Part shown: positions 23,599 to 33,907 of the stretch, in pieces | Numbering within the stretch: position 1 is the stretch's first letter | How the letters are laid out: each line of letters starts with the position of its first letter | Assembly: GCA_029582265.1 (NCBI GenBank) | Contig: CM055828.1 | Coordinates: 18,157,728 to 18,221,727, forward strand | DNA: 64,000 bases | Origin: Zoroaster sp. YZ-2022 | Taxonomy: Eukaryota > Echinodermata > Asteroidea > Forcipulatida > Zoroasteridae | Reading direction: 5' to 3' | The notes under the pieces: generated by a model | The model's database searches: none | What the model saw: the letters and a program-made list of their open reading frames with translations, nothing else | What the model was told of the DNA's origin: nothing | Translations under genes and position numbers: made by a program

Positions 23599-25600
23599 AC
23601 ATTCCAGTTTAAAACCGTTTTTTAGATCTAGACCCGTGTCTCCAAAACTATAAGGAATTCATGCATGTGGATTAGATGCAATGGTAGGTCTCTTTCTGAA
23701 TGTACTAATGGGCGGGAAAACTTAAAATTGAAAAAAAGTCGGATTGGTCACTATGGCAAATTAGGGACGATATATCGTAATATGAAAATATATATATGTA
23801 TAGTAGTATTGGTCCGCTTATAACCATAACTGTTGCAACACTAGCAATATTTTTCTCCATATTGTTACTACACAATTCACAATGATTTTTACACATACTG
23901 AAATCCCAAAATTCAAAACACGTAGTCGTTTGGCAATATATCTAAATACCATATTATGTTTCAACTCTCCCCCCTGCCCCCATGGGCCTGCCTATTTTGT
24001 TATGTTGAAGTCCATTCAATTATTTAAATTATGGCCTTCAACATGATGCTGGGATATGGTTTATAGTGGTTGCATTAATTAAAATAGTGATTTGTGCTGT
24101 ATACAACTATATGACTATAATTTGAACGTAACTGGTACGACATTGTCTGGTAATGCTATGCATTCCAGTGCTTAATATAAACATGATCGTAAACATTATG
24201 TATTGGAATGTTAAATAAAGGTTGCACGAAATAATGAATAATTAACAACATATGCTTGTCTAGGTCTATTGAAAATATATAAATTTTAATAATAATTATT
24301 TTCTTTGCCTGGAAATAACGCGATTGGAAACGTGTTGTCCTTATTGGAATTCATGGTTTTGAAATAAGTCGTTTTTAACAAAATCAATTTTCAGTTTTTC
24401 GCCAAAAAATGCAAACTAGGTAAGGGTGACAAAACCTCCTTCATAACAAAACAGCGTTAAATTTGATTGCTCCACAAATGAAACATTGGTTATTCATGAT
24501 TAAAATGAACGTTTGTTGGCAGGAGTCTTGGGGATATGAAATTGGGTCTTGTGTTCTTCCCCATAAGGCCAAAAACCCTGTTTTCTGGTCTCCGTGTGCG
24601 TCGCCTCAGACCTAATGGACACCCTGTTAATTTCAACGAAGCATGCTTTTTGAATTTTGATCTTCAGACATATTGAACGATATTCTTTTAGTTTTGTTTT
24701 AATGATTTCCCCCAATAATTTGAACACAGCAGGAACGCATTTCCGGGATGTTTGATAAGCTCACCAACTTAACACCATGGTATACGCCGAGAAATCATTA
24801 CCAAAACACGGCACTAACGAAACGTGGAAGAAAATGATTTACTAAATGACACTCAAAAACTACTGCTATTTCCCAAACATACAAAAATACACTATAGCGA
24901 TTCATAAGCCTCATATAATAAATTCCATAAGCATTGGGCCAAAAATGGTCTGGTTTCTGGTCATAGACGCTGCACAAATCGGGCAAACGTTCTTACCCTA
25001 TGTGAAAAAGTCGTTTAAAACGCAGTAGAATTCCTATCGAGCCAGCAATTTTCTGTAAATGACGTATTGAGAAATCTGCTATTTAGGATGTGCACAAATA
25101 TGTCTCAATTATCCAATCCCCCATTCGACCAGCAACATAGTTGTCAACACAGGTTTAGACTGAGACTTTTTTTTACAGATGTCAGACAAAAATAGTCATG
25201 TGCAATGTCCCGTCAACTATTACAGAAATAATCAGGGGTAACTATATATCAATACATCATTACATCATAAACTGCAAATCAGGTGAGGGTTTGAACACCA
25301 TGAACTCCCGTGGTTACGCTACTAGCGCCCAATTAGTCAGAATCCCACAGCCATCATAAAAATGACACCCAAACAGACAAAGAAACAAACAGACAATAAA
25401 TATTTAAACAAACCAAATGTTCCCCCCTTTTTGCAAAACTTATTTTACCGCATGACATTCTGGGGGATGATCCCCCCCCCCCCCACGGCCGGGCCAAAAG
25501 TGGAGGTTATATATATATATATAACCCCTCCATCTCCCCGGGATTTACGCCCGTGGTGAAGAGCACTTTCTAGAGACATTTGTTTTATTACATCCCATGC
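23599..25600. other. Non-coding stretch with a dispersed repeat
   Basis: 24,560-24,640 and 24,935-25,050 carry pieces of the 'GGCCAAAAA...TTTCTGGTC' repeat seen in the inverted arms and at 28.6 kb. A C-run and a TA repeat lie at about 25,475-25,525. A segment at 24,113-24,175 recurs at 45,249-45,305. Confidence 0.5.
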
Positions 25601-25749
25601 TTTAATGCCCGCACTGTGCCTTATCAGTGACGTAGCTCATGTATTGATCGCCTATATCATAATATTTCCTCCATTCAGCTTGGACTTCAAACACTTTGTT
25701 TACTCGTCTTTTATACTCTTTCTTAAACTCCAAAATACTTATAACTTTC

Positions 25750-25990
25750 TTCTTCACCCAGCGCCCTCAATTGTGTGCCATCTGGTAAAGCAATTCCATC
25801 CGAATATACCCTTTAACCCTTCCATGGTCATCGCAGGACATTTCTCCAGACCAAACTTCATGCCGAAGTCATCGCTAAAGATCCGTACAGTGTGCACCAA
25901 GGAATCAATCTCTTTCTCATTCTTCGCAAACAACTTCAGGCCATCCATGAAGAGCAGATGATTAATCCTGCATCAATCCTTCGTCATCTC
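25750..25990 (-). pseudogene. Non-LTR retrotransposon reverse transcriptase fragment
   Basis: The minus-strand frame reads MDGLKLFAKNEKEIDSL and then FGMKFGLEKC, the RT catalytic-region neighbourhood (F-x-D-D-x-K-L-F-A type) of LINE elements. The usual second Asp is Gly here and frames break downstream near 25,750, so it is a short dead fragment. Confidence 0.75.
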
Positions 25991-26774
25991 GTATCCGCGT
26001 CACGGTCAGAGGGGGAGGATGCAAAGTTATTTTAGAATTTGTTTGGGCTGTTCTTTTTTTCTAAAATATTTCACTATGTTTCATCATCCGATATAATTAG
26101 GACAGAATTGATTTGCGCCAAATGGGACACTAAACGTTGGAAGCAATTTCTCTAAAATAATTTAAGACTTAATTGCCTGCATTTTAAACACCGATTGACA
26201 ATTTTCCGGGAGCAATCTTGTTTGTGTGCAGTGAAATATTTCATATACAACAGTACCAGTCCGTTTTAACCAATATCGTTGCAAACCTGTAGCACTGTAG
26301 TTTAGATTATTTTAATGTGTTTAAAAATACTGAAATTCCAAAATTCTTAACACGGGCAATATATCTTTAAATGTTATCCTTATTTGCATTTTTTAAAATA
26401 AATGTTCTTATTGTAAAACTTCATAAATGTAGACTGCCTAAAAAGTAAATAAACAAATAGTCATTATTAAATGTAACCTCTTTATAATATTTCTAAACAT
26501 GATGTTTACGATCATATTATTTTATGTTTAATGAACTTTTCCGTATGTGTTTTATGCACATTTAATGAGCCTATTGAAATATGAGTAATTATAGACTACA
26601 AGTAATGAATAACACTAACCGACAATGCAAAGTCATACCAATTACGTTAAAACTATATAGACAGTCAGTCACATTCTAATAACCAATCAGTATTTGAATG
26701 CACCATTAACTATATCTGAACATCATGTTGACAGTGATATTGACAAAAAAATAATGACAGATGTGTGTTTTGTA
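25991..26774. other. Non-coding stretch, nothing seen
   Basis: AT-rich, with no open frame or repeat recognised. Confidence 0.45.
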
Positions 26775-27026
26775 CACTCACTGGCCAAAAGTATTGCAAC
26801 ATGCTCAAAATAGCACTTTACAACAGTAACAGGTGAGATGATCATATCTGATTTCATCGATCGTGTATTACATAATTTCCGAGCAAGAACAGTAAAAAAG
26901 AACATTGACTTCAAAACACAGGCACTTTCAAGAAGTCTTAAGTAGTGTAAATAAAATAAAATAAATTATTGTAACACAGTTCTCCAAACTGAACCTTGGG
27001 GATGTTGCAATACTTATGGTCAGTAA
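26775..27026. mobile_element. Tc1/mariner-type MITE
   Basis: Ends CTGGCCAAAAGTATTGCAAC (left) and GTTGCAATACTTATGGTCAG (right) are inverted and TA-flanked. The 'GGCCAAAAGTATTGCAAC' end is typical of Tc1-like elements. About 250 bp, no transposase. Confidence 0.75.
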
Positions 27027-27413
27027 TAATGCAATGATAACTTCAGAACAGCACCCAATACAACCTGATACACAATAATGCAACACAAGGCACCTCTAAA
27101 ATCCATCCTTGTGACCATTCCCCATCCCAGGGGCGCAAAACCCGGGGATGGTGGTACATATCTCCTCCAATAATTAAGAGGGCCCACCAATACAATTATC
27201 CACTGAATATTTTCCCAAATATTTGTTTTCGAATACATTCTAGGCCTATTTAACCCTTAAAATTTATAAGAACTCATTATATTTCTCTGTGATAATATGT
27301 TTAAATGTATTCTCAGAGTGCATTACAGAGAATCTAGATCCCTAAATAACGTCTGATTGCACCCCATCCCAAGTGTGTAGGGAAAATGGGAATCAAACGT
27401 TTTCTTTGGTTAA

Positions 27414-27647
27414 AGGGGCAATATCGTCACGATCAGAGCAGACTTTCAACAGGGCATGGAATCCTAGTTTAAGATGATGTCCTAGTTTAAGATGAATACA
27501 GTGACTGCAAATTACTGGCTCAATTATGCAACAGCAACGGTAATATAACATCATACATCATGTGGGAAATTATTTTCAGTCACGGAGTTAATCTAAAACA
27601 AGCACACTCCGATTCTATGTCCTGTTGATCGTGACGATACTGCCCCT
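27414..27647. mobile_element. MITE with TTAA target duplication
   Basis: Ends AGGGGCAATATCGTCACGAT and ATCGTGACGATACTGCCCCT are inverted, and TTAA stands directly on both sides (27,410-27,413 and 27,648-27,651). TTAA duplication fits Kolobok or piggyBac elements. 234 bp, non-coding. Confidence 0.85.
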
Positions 27648-27651
27648 TTAA

Positions 27652-28564
27652 GCTTTCATTTCAGACATTGAACGAAACAGAACCTTTCAGGGATAAGTAC
27701 CAGTTAATTAAAAATTCATATTAATATAAGATGGGACCCCACGTTTTAATCCTCAGGTTGCATGTGACTACACAATATATTGAATGTAACGTGTCGAGGG
27801 CGTGGGCAGTCTCCGACTGGCCAGCGCAGCTGTCAATCAGAATCAAGAACGTTTGATATCGCACGTGGCCCCCCGCTATCATCGGAACATTGATCAACCC
27901 TTAATAAAAAAGGGAAAACAAATATCCCTAAAAGAGATTTCTAACAGTCCGAAGAACAGTCCGAAGTGTAGTTCAACAGCAAATAATGTCCCAGAACCCA
28001 TTGCGACACACTCATATGAACTTGCAAATATCTTCCTTTTTTATTTCCTTTTTTGATTTTATATAATTTTAAAATGCAAAGCCAGTTAGTTTTTAAAACA
28101 GATTCGCCCAAAAATAAGCAATATGACAGCCCGTTATATGATTATATGCTAACTCATTGGCCAATTTAACTTACGTGGACTCGGTGACTGAGTTTAGGGT
28201 GTGTCAACGAAAGCCTGTTGGGTACAAAGAGCTCGTAGATATTTCCTACTGCACAGTTACCAAACATTCCATGTGCCTTGAAGTTTCATTTACTGCAAGG
28301 AAAGTTCATATTCAAACTACATTTTGTTTAGAGTTACCACGAGTCCAAAGTACATCCGAGTGCAAAGTAAGTGGAAGTATCTCATTTATGTAGGGTTATT
28401 TATGCAGTTAAAACAATTTCAAAGCTTATTTGTTATTAGCAAACAGGTCAGTTTTGTAATTACTTGCTTTTAGAGAATAAGTATAACCCTGAAATCAACG
28501 TTCCAAGCGAGAATGAATCCATAATTTAATGTGGAACCTCTTAATAATTTTGTTTTCTTTCCTT
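27652..28564. other. Stretch upstream of the secreted-protein gene
   Basis: Holds frames of 84 and 78 codons without recognisable similarity. GCAAAGTAAGTGG at about 28,362-28,374 is a good splice-donor match and could end a 5' non-coding exon of the gene at 29,781, whose coding exon starts right after a splice acceptor. This is an inference. Confidence 0.3.
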
Positions 28565-28780
28565 ATGCCAACTAAAAAGTCTCCGTTTTCTGGTTTCCGC
28601 GCGCGTCGCCACAGATCCGTGCGTCGGTATTTTCGTTTTGTTTTTTTTGTGAGGGGGGGGGGGGGGGTTGAATTTAAAAAAACATAATGAACACACACAA
28701 AAAAGCGCGCGTCACCGCACCGATTTTTAAGTCGACCTATGACCAGAAACTGGAGACTTTAAATTTTTGGCCTTAATTCT
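28565..28780. repeat. Dispersed inverted repeat, 'AGTCTCCG' family
   Basis: AAAAAGTCTCCGTTTTCTGG on the left and CCAGAAACTGGAGACTTTAA on the right are inverted ends. A G-run lies between. Related sequence occurs in the 1.2 kb, 22.3 kb and 24.6 kb regions. Confidence 0.6.
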
Positions 28781-28979
28781 TTAGTTTTTAAGTTTTAGTT
28801 TTTGTTTACTATTATTATTACTTTTCTTACAATAGTGTATATCACCGGGGTGGGTAACTGTATTTGTCATTGACTCTGCCACATTATTATACATCACAAT
28901 TGTGTTCATTAGTATTGAATCCATCTTATTTCTGGGGCACCATTTGTCAAACAATTCAAAATGAAAATGCATGCAGTTT

Positions 28980-29545
28980 TTCATTATTTGTAAATCATAG
29001 TTCTTTAACATCATTTATAAACCATGAAATTGCACGCAGTGGTTCTCTTAGATTAATTACAAACTACAGAAAAGTGTGCAATCGTGCAATCTTCATTATT
29101 TATAAACCTGAAATTACACGCCAGTAGTTTTTCATGGTTTATAAACCATAGAAAAGGATGTATTTGTTTAATTTCCATAGTGTCTAAACCACGGAAATTC
29201 ACGCAATTGTTTGTTTTCATTATTTCTAACCATAGTTCATTTTCATTATTTAAGGGGTGTATAAGGGTGTATTTTTGTAATTGCCATGGTTTGTAAAAAA
29301 AAAGCTACTGGCGTGTAATTTCATGTTTATAAAAAATAGTGAACATTACACGATTGCACACTTTTCCATGGTTTATAAATAATGAAATTGAACTATTTCG
29401 TGCAATTTCATGTTTAGAAATAATGAGAATTATACGATTGTACACTTTTCTATGGTTTATAAATAATGATAATGAACCATGACGTAAATTTCATGGTTGA
29501 TAAATAATGAAAATTACACGATTGCACACTTTTCTATGTGGTTAA
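28980..29545. repeat. Nested short palindromic repeats
   Basis: Variants of CATGGTTTATAAATAATGAA, GAAATTACACGATTGCACAC and their complements alternate many times, so the stretch can fold extensively. Small frames on both strands are by-products. Confidence 0.7.
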
Positions 29546-29780
29546 TGAAAAACAACAATTGCGTGATTTTTTCCCCAATTATTTGACAAACGGCGCCTAT
29601 AAAGTATAAACGCCGTTTTCTTCAAATGTAAATGTTGTCTACAGTGGGCAAGTTTGTGTCACTTCGTGAGACCGGTGAATAGTTATTCAATGCCATTTTC
29701 ATTAATTACAGATATCCATTATCCATTCAATATTTAGCAGTTGATAATAAAATAGATTTTGATTTTGTATTTTTCCTCAG

Positions 29781-29859
29781 ATGACTACCTTATTTGTTTC
29801 CCTGTTGGTTGTAACATTTGTTTGGGTGATAGAAGGGAGCTGCCCTGATTTGTATAATC
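29781..29859 (+). CDS. Small secreted protein, exon 1 (signal peptide)
   Basis: The exon starts at an ATG directly after the acceptor TTTTCCTCAG and encodes 26 residues: M-T-T then a hydrophobic core (LFVSLLVVTFVWVI) and a likely cleavage at EGS|C, a classical signal peptide. It ends in ATC|GTAAGT, phase 1. The acceptor next to the ATG implies an upstream non-coding exon. It joins exon 2 at 33,591 across a 3.7-kb intron that has taken up two mobile elements. Confidence 0.65.
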
Positions 29860-29959
29860 GTAAGTTATTTATGGGTTTACTTGTTTACATGTTGTGGGTC
29901 TGAGGTTGAAGGTGTGCGTGTTCGTTTATTTCTACGAAAGCCCATTAGTGCCATCGTCA

Positions 29960-30345
29960 TTTTATTTTCAAGAGCAGTTATTTATATTTTCAAGAGCAGT
30001 TATTTATATTTTCAAGAGCAGTTATTTATATTTTCAAGAGCAGTTATTTTTATTTTCGAGAGCAGTTATTTTTATTTTCGAGAGCAGTTATTTTTATTTT
30101 CAAGAGCAGTTATTTATATTTTCAAGAGCAGTTATTTTTATTTTCAAGAGCAGTTATTTATATTTTCGAGAGCAGTTATTTTTATTTTCAAGAGCAGTTA
30201 TTTATATTTTCAAGAGCAGTTATTTATATTTTCGAGAGCAGTTATTTTTATTTTCAAGAGCAGTTATTTATATTTTCAAGAGCAGTTATTTTTATTTTCG
30301 AGAGCAGTTATTTTTATTTTCAAGAGCAGTTATTTTTATTTTACA
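29960..30345 (+). repeat. Left 22-bp terminal array of the transposon
   Basis: About 17 units of TTTCAAGAGCAGTTATTTAT/TT, with AAGAG/GAGAG and TATATT/TTTATT variants. It stays open in two frames, which extends an apparent frame upstream of the transposase. Confidence 0.95.
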
Positions 30346-30405
30346 GCAGCTTTATTTTTGTCTTTTTTGAAGCAGCTGTTCGATTTCCGGAAGCCATCAT
30401 CATCC

Positions 30406-31215
30406 ATGGCTGCGGCGGCTTCGGACGCACGGAGTCTGCATTTGATTAGGCGTTACTTTAGTTTAGGACTTAATTATGACGAAATAATTGCTTCACTTGT
30501 TTCTAATCATAATATTTTTATCAGCAAGCGTAACCTAAACCGTAAATTGCGAGAACTTTATCGCCGAAAACACCAAACAGACATCGTTGATGTTGCATGT
30601 TTTATAGAAGGGCAGTTGAGTACCTCAGGGCAACTTTGTGGTTACCGGTGGATGCACCTGAGATGCCTTCAGAATGGAATTCTGGTTAGCCGAAAAACAG
30701 TGCGCCATCTTCTGGGACTACACCCAGAGGGAGTCGAGCAAAGAAGGCGGCGGCGGCTACAGAGAAGGACATACAACGGAAGAGGCCCAAACTTTGTGTG
30801 GCACCTGGACTCTTATAACAAACTAAAGCCTTACGGGGTTTGTATTAACGGATGTATCGACGGGTATTCAAGACAGATCCTCTGGCTTGAAGCCTCTCTG
30901 ACAAATAGTGACCCTGGCGTTATTGCGGGGTATTTCATGGAAACTGTGAGAAACAAAGTAGGTTGTCCTGGACTACTTCGGGGCGACGCTGGAACGGAAA
31001 ACAGTTCTGTTCGACAGATGCAACAGTTCTTGAGAAGAAACTCTCAAGATGCATTTGCAGGGGAGAGGAGCTTCCTCGAAGGAAGCAGTCAGAGCAACCA
31101 GCGCATTGAGTTCTGGTGGGGCATTCTGAGGAAACACTGCTCCCAGTATTACAGCTGGGCTTTTGAGGAATGTATGCAAGCTGCATGCACTAGCTACACT
31201 GCATGCACAGGCTAG
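30406..31215 (+). CDS. Integrase-like DDE transposase, probably C-terminally truncated
   Basis: The 269-residue product would cut and paste the surrounding element. I start it at the ATG of MAAAASD, because the frame upstream is only repeat. Residues 1-60 look like a helix-turn-helix region (NYDEIIASLVSNHNIFIS, then a basic stretch). The catalytic core shows HLDSYNKL (D135), IDGYSR (152-156), RGDAGTEN (D194) and NQRIEFWW (E235), matching the D-D-E pattern of rve-type transposases found in many aquatic animals. The frame stops soon after LRKHCSQYYSWAFEE, where relatives usually continue, so the C-terminus is probably lost and the copy may be inactive. Confidence 0.8.
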   Translation: MAAAASDARSLHLIRRYFSLGLNYDEIIASLVSNHNIFISKRNLNRKLRELYRRKHQTDIVDVACFIEGQLSTSGQLCGYRWMHLRCLQNGILVSRKTVRHLLGLHPEGVEQRRRRRLQRRTYNGRGPNFVWHLDSYNKLKPYGVCINGCIDGYSRQILWLEASLTNSDPGVIAGYFMETVRNKVGCPGLLRGDAGTENSSVRQMQQFLRRNSQDAFAGERSFLEGSSQSNQRIEFWWGILRKHCSQYYSWAFEECMQAACTSYTACTG

Positions 31216-31560
31216 GCGTCCGCCCGAAACATGTGCTTCTTGAAAATAAAAATAACTGTTCTGGAAAATATAAATAACTGCTCTTGAAAATATAAATAGC
31301 TGCTCTTAAAAAGAAAAATAGCGGCTCTGGAAAATAAAAATAACCGCTCTTGAAAATAAAAATAGCTGCTCTTGAAAATAAAAATAACTGCTCTTGAAAA
31401 TAAAAATAACTGCTCTTGAAAATATAAATAACTGCTCTTGAAAATAAAAATAACTGCTCTCGAAAATATAAATAACTGCTCTTGAAAATAAAAATAACTG
31501 CTCTGGAAAATAAAAATAACTGCTCTCGAAAATAAAAATAACTGCTCTCAAAAATAAAAT
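31216..31560 (-). repeat. Right 22-bp terminal array of the transposon
   Basis: The same 22-bp unit in reverse orientation (GAAAATAAAAATAACTGCTC), about 14 units, several with CTGGAAAA variants. Confidence 0.95.
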
Positions 31561-31868
31561 AGCGATGGCACTAATGGGCTTTCGTATATTTCAGGGGAAG
31601 ATCATACAATTTTTGAAACCATTCTTGTCGAAAGAGCTTGATATAAATGCTACCCAGTAAGAACCGGTCAGGGCATTCGAACATGGAATCTCTGTTGAGT
31701 TCTGGTTGTACTAGAAAATTTGTATTTGACACATGAAATCAAATACGCTGGTAATGTTTTGACAATAATGTTCACTTAAAATGCCATTCTAAATATTATC
31801 GTAGTAACCAATCACCTCAATGTGATGACCTGATGATATATAAATTAAAGCGGGAGGGTGGCCTTAGC

Positions 31869-31895
31869 TTTCGATCCAAACCGGACCTTCATCAG
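31869..31895 (-). ncRNA. Hammerhead-like motif of the Penelope element
   Basis: The minus strand reads CTGATGA, then AGGTCC-GGTTT-GGATC as stem II, then GAAA. This is the hammerhead ribozyme core, which published work places in Penelope-like terminal repeats. A short stem III (GC...GC) followed by U-U is possible. Stem I is not convincing, so self-cleavage is uncertain. Confidence 0.5.
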
Positions 31896-32281
31896 AGGCA
31901 TAGAAAAAATATAAACATAAGAACACATCCATTTATAGGGGAAAGGGTAAGCAAATGATCATGGGAAGGTATCCAAAAAAGCAGGAAAATAGTAGCCAAT
32001 TAAAAATAGGCACCAATCTAGCAAAGCCAATAGGAGTGTGGGAAATGAACAAAGGAAGGATTAGTGAGCCACACAATAGGACGGGCTGCACGGTAGATGT
32101 AGCTGCTTGTGGTAAAGTTAGGGTATAAGTTGAAGATCACACACAGGGATATGACAACAAAAAGCATCAACACCATACAAATTGCGGTGTTATTGTGTGG
32201 GTGTAATTAGCTAGATTATAATTGTCCTAAAAGAGAAAAGTGGCAATAGAGAACAGGTGGGAAAGAAATAATGACATACAA

Positions 32282-32731
32282 TTAAGGTAACATAAAGGTA
32301 AAAAAATATATCAAGGCAGTGGATGAAATCAAGTAATAGAAATGATATAAGTAAAAAAATAGCTGTGTTATTTGTAATACCTGTATTGATGTTAAGACCA
32401 GAGGGTTGAAGTGTGTGGAATTGATGTATCCAGTGTGACTCACTAAGTTTGCGATGTCATCGCCAGTGCAGGCTTCAATTACAAAACGTTCAACATCGTC
32501 AATATTATGATTAGGGGTGTAGAAGTGGATTGCTACAGGGTAGGGTTTTTGGGTTTTCACAGAGGAGACATCACAGAGACACAATTTGGTGTTTGTCTCT
32601 CCTACATATTGTATACCACATCTTTTACATGAGATTACATGTACAACATTGGGTGTGTCACACTGGGATTTAGTTTTGAAGGTGAGGCCAGTACTGTGGC
32701 TTTTCACCTTCTGAGCAGGTTTGAGATGCAA
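32282..32731 (-). pseudogene. GIY-YIG endonuclease domain of the Penelope-like element
   Basis: The 149-codon frame contains the CxxC-type NVVHVISCKRCGIQYVGETN, the GIY-YIG core (here IQYVGET), and HFYTPNHNIDDVERFVIE, as in Penelope-like element endonucleases, which nick target DNA for reverse transcription. The arginine-rich part usual after YVGET and the E-x-x-WI end are damaged or missing. The Cys/His segment just upstream (about 32,700-32,770, LKPAQKV) is typical of the linker. Confidence 0.8.
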
Positions 32732-32770
32732 ACAGGTTTTGCATCTTGAGTGGGTACAATTAGAGCACCC

Positions 32771-33577
32771 CTATGACTCATGATCAGTAAGGTTAAGGTC
32801 ACTGTTGGTGCTAGGGAGCCTAACCTGAACCAGTATATCGCTGAGGTTGCAGGGGCGACGGAAAGCAATCAAAGAGGGCTCACGGATGGCTGAGCGCAAC
32901 CTGTTAGAGGAGTGTAAAATAGTCATGTTATCATTTATGATAGATAAAAGTCTGGGTAATCTGGGGTGATAGGTAGTGACCAGGGGAACTCTGTTGGGAA
33001 GGGTTTTCTTGTTACCCGGGGTAGCCAAGAAGGTGCTATGGGGGTACTCAGGGCCCTGTTGATTGCTAGTTGGACCCTGCGTTTGCTATGACCCCGAGAT
33101 ACAAGGTGTTGCCTCAGTTCAGACGACCGTCTCCTGTATAAGGTATCAGTGGAACAGATACGTCTTATACGGGGGGCAATAGCCTCTTTGCAGTGCTTGT
33201 CAGAAAGGAGGTATTGATGAGTGTCAGTTGGTTTACATTAGACATCAGTCGAGATGCCCTGGGGAGATTTGTTGATGGTGACGTCTAGGAAGTTCACGCT
33301 ATTAGGAGAGTAGTTAGTAGTGAACATGATGGTAGGATGGAATGAATTAATATAGTTGAAGAATTCACCTAGGCTATCTTGGCCTAGATCAATAAATCTC
33401 CACAATATTAGAGGGCGGTGGGGGGGGGGGGGCAGAAGATAGCAATCTGTCAAGGTCGGACATAAACATATTAGCGTATGAGGGCGCCATCTTAGTGCCC
33501 ATGGCTGTACCTTGTACAATTGCATTATTGTTAAAAAACATAATTTGATTTGAAATGCTTTGAATATAATAACTCAT
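32771..33577 (-). pseudogene. Penelope-like reverse transcriptase, C-terminal half
   Basis: QGTAMGTKMAPSYANMFM (about 33,450-33,515) is the Penelope RT signature block. Further on come LGEFFNYINSFHPTIMFT and SVNFLDVTI, also conserved. A frameshift at the C-run near 33,415-33,435 separates the two parts, and further breaks occur between 33,030 and 33,240. The N-terminal half is absent by truncation. Confidence 0.8.
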
Positions 33578-33590
33578 TTTTCCTTCACAG

Positions 33591-33907
33591 ATCGCATCTG
33601 TATGACAAAAGAGACGTTTTCATCAAATAACCTGAGGTTTGCAAAGGCAGCCTGCCAAAAATATCGTACCAGTCTTTGTACGTTGGATGATTTGGCAGGA
33701 GCCTTTCATGCAGGCTACCGTAACAACAATTGGGGCATGTACGACAAGAAAAGAAGAACTGCACGGGTCTCTGTATGTGAACAACCCATTCATCACAATA
33801 ATTGTTACGCGATAAATACAGCTACTTCTAGCTATATTTCATACACCAATACACAAGTTGAAACTCAAAAAGCATATTGTTGCAAAAAGTTCAAAGGTGT
33901 GTGGTAA
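33591..33907 (+). CDS. Small secreted protein, exon 2 (Link/lectin-like)
   Basis: The exon begins after the acceptor TCCTTCACAG and joins exon 1 in phase 1, giving a protein of about 131 residues ending in a TAA at 33,905. The mature part has about eight cysteines (RIC, AAC, SLC, SVC, NNC, YCC) and the order AKAACQKY, TLDDLAGAFHAGY, NNWGMYD, RVSVC, which recalls a Link or C-type-lectin-like domain (A-C..., L-A-x-L-x-x-A, G-x-x-x-x-x-W). That family assignment is tentative. No neighbour in the window suggests a pathway. Confidence 0.6.

Larger units (their letters stand above)
29933..31586 (+). mobile_element. Integrase-type DNA transposon with minisatellite termini
   Basis: Inverted ends TACGAAAGCCCATTAGTGCC (left) and its exact complement (right) are flanked by the 6-bp direct repeat TATTTC (29,927-29,932 and 31,587-31,592). 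Inside each end lies an array of 22-bp units, inverted relative to the other. One DDE transposase gene lies between. Six-bp duplications and an rve-type transposase fit the IS3EU/Ginger-like group of eukaryotic cut-and-paste elements; the exact superfamily is my inference. It sits in the intron of the secreted-protein gene. Confidence 0.85.
31850..33580 (-). mobile_element. Penelope-like retroelement, 5'-truncated
   Basis: Reads from about 33,580 down to 31,850 on the minus strand: RT C-terminal half, linker, GIY-YIG endonuclease, 3' region and a hammerhead-like motif. Frames are broken at several points. The 5' end stops within about 10-15 bp of the host splice acceptor at 33,581-33,590. Confidence 0.85.

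Noticed and set aside
29881..30405. Extended transposase N-terminus through the 22-bp array
   Set aside because: Frames stay open only because of the repeat composition. The ATG at 30,406 is a better start.
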